A DNA stretch of 64,000 bases from Andeanibacterium fulvum. GTDB taxonomy: Bacteria > Pseudomonadota > Alphaproteobacteria > Sphingomonadales > Sphingomonadaceae. The notes under the pieces are model-generated. The model ran no database searches. It had not been told where the DNA came from and saw only the letters and a list, made by a program, of their open reading frames with translations. The translations under genes and the position numbers were made by a program. Positions 60,318 through 64,000 of the stretch are shown one piece after another. Where the stretch lies: positions 1-64,000 of the forward strand of contig NZ_JBANRM010000006.1 in NCBI RefSeq assembly GCF_037154085.1, in the 5' to 3' direction. Position 1 is the first letter of the stretch. Each line of letters starts with the position of its first letter.

Positions 60318-60740
60318 ATGAAATATATCTACCACTTCTGCCGCCTGCTGTTCGGCGCCTGGTTCCTGTTTTCCGGCCTGTGGCACTTCTTCTGGCCATG
60401 GCTCCAGCCCATGGGCAACACGCCTGAGGCCATCGCCTTCACCAAGGCTCTGCTGGCCAGCGGGCTGTTCGACTGGGTCAAGGCGATCGAGGTGGTGACG
60501 GGCATCACTCTGCTGCTCAATCGCGCCATGCCGCTGACGATCCTGGCCATCGTCCCGCTCAACATCGTTATCGTCTATTGGAACGTCGCGCTTGATGAAG
60601 GCTTGGTGGAATGGACCTTCGCCGCGCTGACGATCGTCTTCAACGCGGTGATCGCCTGGCCGTGGCGCAGCTATTTCTGGCGGCTCTTCACGTGGAAGGG
60701 CGCAGCGGATTATTCGCTGGAGCCACGCCTGCCAGCTTAG
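60318..60740 (+). CDS. DoxX-like four-helix membrane protein
   Basis: 140 residues. Four predicted membrane helices: about residues 5-25, 50-70, 75-95 and 105-125, with the FRxLFGAWFLFSGLWHF-like first helix typical of DoxX-like proteins. It lies 22 bases after the gene at 59291. Its last 53 bases overlap the end of the convergent TetR gene. The biochemical role is unknown; related proteins are redox-linked. Confidence 0.7.
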   Translation: MKYIYHFCRLLFGAWFLFSGLWHFFWPWLQPMGNTPEAIAFTKALLASGLFDWVKAIEVVTGITLLLNRAMPLTILAIVPLNIVIVYWNVALDEGLVEWTFAALTIVFNAVIAWPWRSYFWRLFTWKGAADYSLEPRLPA

Positions 60741-61317
60741 GCAGGGCCTCACCCGGTCCGGGTAGCGGCTCGAAGCCTCGGACCAGCGCACGAAGGCCTG
60801 CCTCGAAACTGCGGTCGAGATCGAGCATGCCTTCGAGAAAGTGCTGCATGGGGCCATTCTCCTCGAAGGTGCTCCACCCCAGCACGAAGGAAATCACCGC
60901 TGCCGTCACGCTGAGGGCGCTTGCCTGATCCAGCCCGAAACGGGTGAGCGGCGCGGCAATCGCCTCGGCCCGCGCGGCATCGCCTTCATTCACCGGAGGC
61001 GCGAGTGCGAAGAGCTGCGCCGCGTCACGTTCCTGCATCATGCCGCGCCGCAGGGCCGCGCCATATTCGAACAGCCATTCCCGCCAGTCCGCGCAGGGGC
61101 CGATCCCGGCGCGGGCCTTGCCGTAGATAGCGCCGGTCATCAGGCCCAGCAATTCGCCCTTGTCCCGGAAGTGCCAGTAAAGCGCCGGAGCCTTCACCTG
61201 CAGCCGCGCGGCGAGCCTGCGCATGCTGAGCGCATCGATCCCTTCTTCCCGCAGGAGAGCGAAGGCCGCATCGACCACCATCGTGCGGTCAAGCGAGGGG
61301 AATGTACGCTTCGTCAT
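60688..61317 (-). CDS. TetR/AcrR-family regulator
   Basis: 209 residues from the ATG at 61317 (a GTG one codon earlier at 61320 is equally placed). The helix-turn-helix includes VDAAFALLREEGIDALSMRRLAARLQVKAPALYWHFRDKGELL (in part). The C-terminal domain is of the TetR_C_1 type. It is divergent from the second Rieske gene across about 73 bases with a dyad at 61336. The tail overlaps the convergent DoxX-like gene by 53 bases, which is unusual. Confidence 0.85.
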   Translation of the reverse strand: MTKRTFPSLDRTMVVDAAFALLREEGIDALSMRRLAARLQVKAPALYWHFRDKGELLGLMTGAIYGKARAGIGPCADWREWLFEYGAALRRGMMQERDAAQLFALAPPVNEGDAARAEAIAAPLTRFGLDQASALSVTAAVISFVLGWSTFEENGPMQHFLEGMLDLDRSFEAGLRALVRGFEPLPGPGEALPKLAGVAPANNPLRPST

Positions 61318-61335
61318 CACAAGACGAATTGACTC

Positions 61336-61350
61336 CTTAACAGTGTTAAG
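61336..61350. promoter_or_regulatory. TetR-type operator before the second Rieske gene
   Basis: CTTAAC-AGT-GTTAAG is a perfect 6-base dyad with a 3-base centre, located between the TetR start (61317) and the Rieske start (61391). Its half-site resembles the GCTTAC half at 56402. A TTGACT -35-like box overlaps it on the + strand. Confidence 0.7.
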
Positions 61351-61390
61351 TCAAGTTTACGGCGAAGAAGGACAGGCGGAGAGGCCAGCC

Positions 61391-62440
61391 ATGAATTACG
61401 TGCGCAATGCGTGGTATGTTGCTGCGTGGGCGGAGCAGATCGAGGATGGGAAGCCCTTCGCGATCACCATCCTCGACGAACCGCTGGCAATCTATCGCGG
61501 GGAAAGCGGCCGCCTTTCCGCGCTGGAGGACCGCTGCGTCCACCGCCTCGCCCCACTCTCGCTCGGCCGCTGCGAGGGAGACCGGCTGCGCTGCATGTAT
61601 CATGGGCTGCTGTTTGCCGCCGATGGCAAGGTGGTGGAGATTCCGGGACAGGAACAGATCCCGCCCCAGGCCCGCGTGCGCGCCTTCCCGGTGGCGGAGC
61701 GGCATAGCTGGATCTGGGTGTGGATGGGCGATCCCGCCATTGCGGATGAGGGGCTGATCCCGCCCGCCGTCGGCCTGGATCACCCGGACTATATCCTTGG
61801 CCATGGCCATCTCGATTACGCTGCCGAAGCGCGACTGATAAACGACAATCTGCTGGATTTCAGCCATCTGACCTTCGTCCATGCGAACAGCTTCGGCGCC
61901 GGGCCGGAATTTGCCGCCACTCAGGCCAAGATCACCCCGCTGGACAGGGGCATCCGTTACGAGCGCTGGATCGAAAACTCGCCGGGTTCCTCCTCGCGCC
62001 GCAGCGATGTGCCGATGGACAGCTATATGCGTTACGACTTCCTGATCCCGGGCGTGCTGCTGATGACCGGGGGAATCTTCCCGCTCGGTACTGCCAAAGC
62101 TTGCGATTTCGGCGCGCCGGACCTCGACGAGGCCAAGGGCGGCGTGACCTTCACCAGCCAGGCGGTGACGCCGATCACAGGCAAGACCTCGCGCTACTTC
62201 TTCTCATGGGGGCCGCACCGCAAGCATGGCGACGAGGCCCTGCGCGACATGCTGATGGGCATCGCCGGCCAGGCCTTTGCGGAAGACAAGGTGATGATCG
62301 AGGCCCAGCAGCAGGTGATCGACCGCACGCCCGATCCGCGCGTGATGCCCACCGCGCATGACAAGGGCGTCACCATGTTCAACCGATTGGTCGAACGGAT
62401 GGCCCGCGCGGAAGCCGAGGGCAGTCGCGATGCGGCCTGA
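61391..62440 (+). CDS. Second Rieske non-heme iron oxygenase
   Basis: 349 residues. Cys49 and His51 (CVHRLAPLS) and Cys68 and His71 (CMYHGLLF) form the Rieske site; the iron segment NDNLLDFSHLTFVHANSFG gives one Asp and two His. The opening NYVRNAWYVAAWAEQIEDG is almost that of vanillate demethylase oxygenase. It is similar in design to the oxygenase at 55298 but clearly diverged. It leads a run with the NTF2-like genes at 62543 and 63531. No reductase gene is near. Confidence 0.9.
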   Translation: MNYVRNAWYVAAWAEQIEDGKPFAITILDEPLAIYRGESGRLSALEDRCVHRLAPLSLGRCEGDRLRCMYHGLLFAADGKVVEIPGQEQIPPQARVRAFPVAERHSWIWVWMGDPAIADEGLIPPAVGLDHPDYILGHGHLDYAAEARLINDNLLDFSHLTFVHANSFGAGPEFAATQAKITPLDRGIRYERWIENSPGSSSRRSDVPMDSYMRYDFLIPGVLLMTGGIFPLGTAKACDFGAPDLDEAKGGVTFTSQAVTPITGKTSRYFFSWGPHRKHGDEALRDMLMGIAGQAFAEDKVMIEAQQQVIDRTPDPRVMPTAHDKGVTMFNRLVERMARAEAEGSRDAA

Positions 62441-62542
62441 GCCCCCACCGAACATCCAGCCATCCCCTCCGGCTCGATCCGCGCTTGCCGCGCGCCCCGC
62501 GTGCGATAAGCTATTGGGAAAATCAAAAAGGGGATGACTGAA

Positions 62543-63529
62543 ATGCCGATTCACCGTTTGCTGGCCGGTTCCGCGCTGGCCCCCGCCGCTTTACTCCTGT
62601 CCGCCATGGCCACCACGCCCGTCGCAGCACAGGATTGCGACAGGCAGTGCCTGATCGACCTTTCCGACAAATATGTTGCCGCGCTCGCCGCTCACAATCC
62701 CAAGGCAGTGCCGCTGGCCGATGGCCTGAAGACCGTCGAAAACCTCAAGCGTATCAAGCCCGGTGAAGGCCTGTGGGCATCGGCTACGGGTGGCGCGACC
62801 GATTTCGTGATCCATGTGCCCGACCCGGTTGCGCAGCAGGTCGGGATCATGGCGGTGATGGGCGGAGCGGAAAAGAAGCCCGTGCTGGTCGGCATCCGGC
62901 TGAAACTCGCCGGCGGCAAGATCGTGGAGGCCGAGCACATCATCGGCAATGCACTGACCGACGGGCAGCTGGCCAACCTCCAGACGCCGCGCCCGGCCCT
63001 GCTGAAGGAAGTGCCCGATGAATATGCGGACTCGCGCGGCCGGATGATCTGGCTGGGCAAGAGCTATTACGACGCGCTGGATAACGGCAATTCGCAGCAA
63101 TCCGCCATGGCCGACGATTGCGAGCGGCGGGAGAACGGCTTCCAGACCGCACGCAACCCCATGGTGCGCCAGTCCGGCGGCGGCAACGGGCAGACCGATC
63201 CAGCCTTCGCCTATCTGGGCGGGCTGGGCTGTGCCGCGCAGATGGACACCAATATGTGGGAATATATCAGCCGCATCGAAAACCGCCGGGTGGAGATCGC
63301 CGACACCGTTACCGGGCTGGTCTGGGGCATGAGCCACTTCCACCACGATTTCACCAAGCAGGATTTCGCCCTGATCGGCGTGCCTGGCGTTCCTGTGCGG
63401 CACATGGAATTCAAGCCTTTCGATATGCCCGCGATCCACATCTACAAGGTGTGGGGCGGCAAGATCCACGAGATCGAGGCGGTGGGCCTGACCACCACCT
63501 ATAATTCACCGACCGGCTGGGAGAACTGA
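62543..63529 (+). CDS. Two-domain NTF2-like protein, secreted
   Basis: 328 residues from the ATG at 62543, with AAAAAGGGG nine bases upstream (the ATG at 62534 abuts it). A signal peptide ends near PVAAQD. CDRQC at the mature N-terminus could form a disulfide. Two NTF2-like halves follow: KPGEGLWASATGG and GGKIVEAEHIIGN in the first, YYDALDNGN, ENGFQTARNP and YLGGLGCAAQMD in the second. It is a paralogue of the cytoplasmic protein at 52813. The next gene starts 2 bases after its stop. The substrate is unknown. Confidence 0.65.
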   Translation: MPIHRLLAGSALAPAALLLSAMATTPVAAQDCDRQCLIDLSDKYVAALAAHNPKAVPLADGLKTVENLKRIKPGEGLWASATGGATDFVIHVPDPVAQQVGIMAVMGGAEKKPVLVGIRLKLAGGKIVEAEHIIGNALTDGQLANLQTPRPALLKEVPDEYADSRGRMIWLGKSYYDALDNGNSQQSAMADDCERRENGFQTARNPMVRQSGGGNGQTDPAFAYLGGLGCAAQMDTNMWEYISRIENRRVEIADTVTGLVWGMSHFHHDFTKQDFALIGVPGVPVRHMEFKPFDMPAIHIYKVWGGKIHEIEAVGLTTTYNSPTGWEN

Positions 63530-63530
63530 G

Positions 63531-64000
63531 ATGCGCCTTGCACCTTTGATGACGCTGGCGGCTGCCAGCATCGCCTTGTCCGCCTGCAATCAGAAGGCCG
63601 AGGATCCGGCCATGAAGCTGCTGGCCGACCGTATCGCGATCGAGGACTTGATCGTGAAATATTACGAACAGCTCGGTACCGGCGAGGAAGCCGGGATCGG
63701 CGAATATTACACCGAAGATGCGGTGCTGGACGTGAACGGCATCGTGAACAAGGGACACAAGGCCATCGAAGGCCTCTATTCCGGCATGGGCGAGGCCGAT
63801 CCTTCCAGCCAGGGCACGTTCCACATGCTGCTGAGCAATCCGCAGATCGAAGTGAACGGCGACACCGCCACGGCCGAATTCGTATGGACCGGGATCATGA
63901 ACCCCAAGATCGACGAACCGCCCCGCTTCCAGGAACAGGGCCGCGAATATGATCTGCTCAAGCGGGTCGACGGCAAATGGCTGATCCAGAAGCGGACCAT
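63531..64000 (+). CDS. NTF2/SnoaL-like lipoprotein, partial at the window edge
   Basis: At least 156 residues, cut by the end of the window. The lipobox IALSACNQ gives Cys near residue 19. The NTF2-like domain is clear: DRIAIEDLIVKYYEQLGTGEEAGIGEYYTEDAVLDVNGI in part, then GHKAIEGLYSGMG and a final strand VDGKWLIQKR. It follows the secreted NTF2 gene by 1 base, so it is in the Rieske operon. It is probably a membrane-anchored periplasmic enzyme. Function unknown. Confidence 0.8.
   Translation, partial: MRLAPLMTLAAASIALSACNQKAEDPAMKLLADRIAIEDLIVKYYEQLGTGEEAGIGEYYTEDAVLDVNGIVNKGHKAIEGLYSGMGEADPSSQGTFHMLLSNPQIEVNGDTATAEFVWTGIMNPKIDEPPRFQEQGREYDLLKRVDGKWLIQKRT

Noticed and set aside
36084..64000. 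Integrated mobile element or genomic island boundary
   Set aside because: No integrase, transposase, attachment repeats or tRNA lie at the edges, and base composition looks uniform. The term island is used only for functional clustering.

Overview
The window looks like chromosomal DNA of a GC-rich alphaproteobacterium of the order Sphingomonadales (Novosphingobium, Sphingobium or a close relative). The evidence is the family mix: BamE, a Cbp3-type ubiquinol-cytochrome c chaperone, COQ9, EipA/DUF1134, a short FeoB, HslV with a propeptide, an XRE regulator paired with a membrane protein, and the type of aromatic catabolic genes on the right. No transposase, phage gene, CRISPR array or rRNA was seen. 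One tRNA, Ser(GCU), is present.

Positions 1-24,600 are mostly housekeeping. They hold a polysaccharide flippase and a small glycosyltransferase cluster, an aspartic protease-like protein, an ATM1-type ABC exporter followed by two tandem CxxCH cytochrome-like proteins, hslVU, bamE, a cytochrome bc1 chaperone plus DUF177, a small XRE autoregulated pair, ssb, feoAB behind a Fur-like dyad, coq9, an ankyrin protein, SCO, a YcgN protein, a YgjP-type metallopeptidase, ribD and ribE (both with TTG starts), an aromatic/aspartate aminotransferase and EipA. Positions 24,700-32,300 are a heavy-metal RND efflux locus (czcCBA type) facing its own two-component system. Positions 32,300-36,000 hold a divergent GH3 glucosidase and CE1 (feruloyl-esterase-like) pair sharing a LacI-type operator.

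Positions 36,000-64,000 form one large accessory catabolic island, probably for lignin- or phenylpropanoid-derived aromatics. It contains a GMC oxidoreductase, a ThDP enzyme, a TonB receptor, an aldehyde dehydrogenase, a quinohemoprotein alcohol dehydrogenase, an NmrA-type reductase, a vanillyl-alcohol-oxidase/4-cresol-dehydrogenase-type flavoprotein with its own cytochrome c, an SDR, an MFS transporter, two Rieske oxygenases, and a carotenoid-cleavage-type oxygenase that keeps the residues lignostilbene dioxygenases use to hold a phenolic substrate. Six NTF2/SnoaL-like genes are scattered through it, two of them with an apparent tandem two-domain form. Regulation is by two MarR and two TetR proteins. 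The genes lie in divergent blocks, and three divergent promoters share a TAAC-N4-GTTA dyad while two others carry related TetR-type dyads.

A plausible reading (inference) is as follows. An outer-membrane receptor and an MFS carrier bring in aromatic compounds. Periplasmic flavin and PQQ dehydrogenases oxidise side chains. NTF2-like lyases and the ThDP enzyme remodel the C3 side chain. The carotenoid-cleavage-type enzyme splits an aryl olefin. The Rieske oxygenases demethylate the products. No ring-cleavage genes, Rieske reductase or PQQ biosynthesis genes lie in the window.
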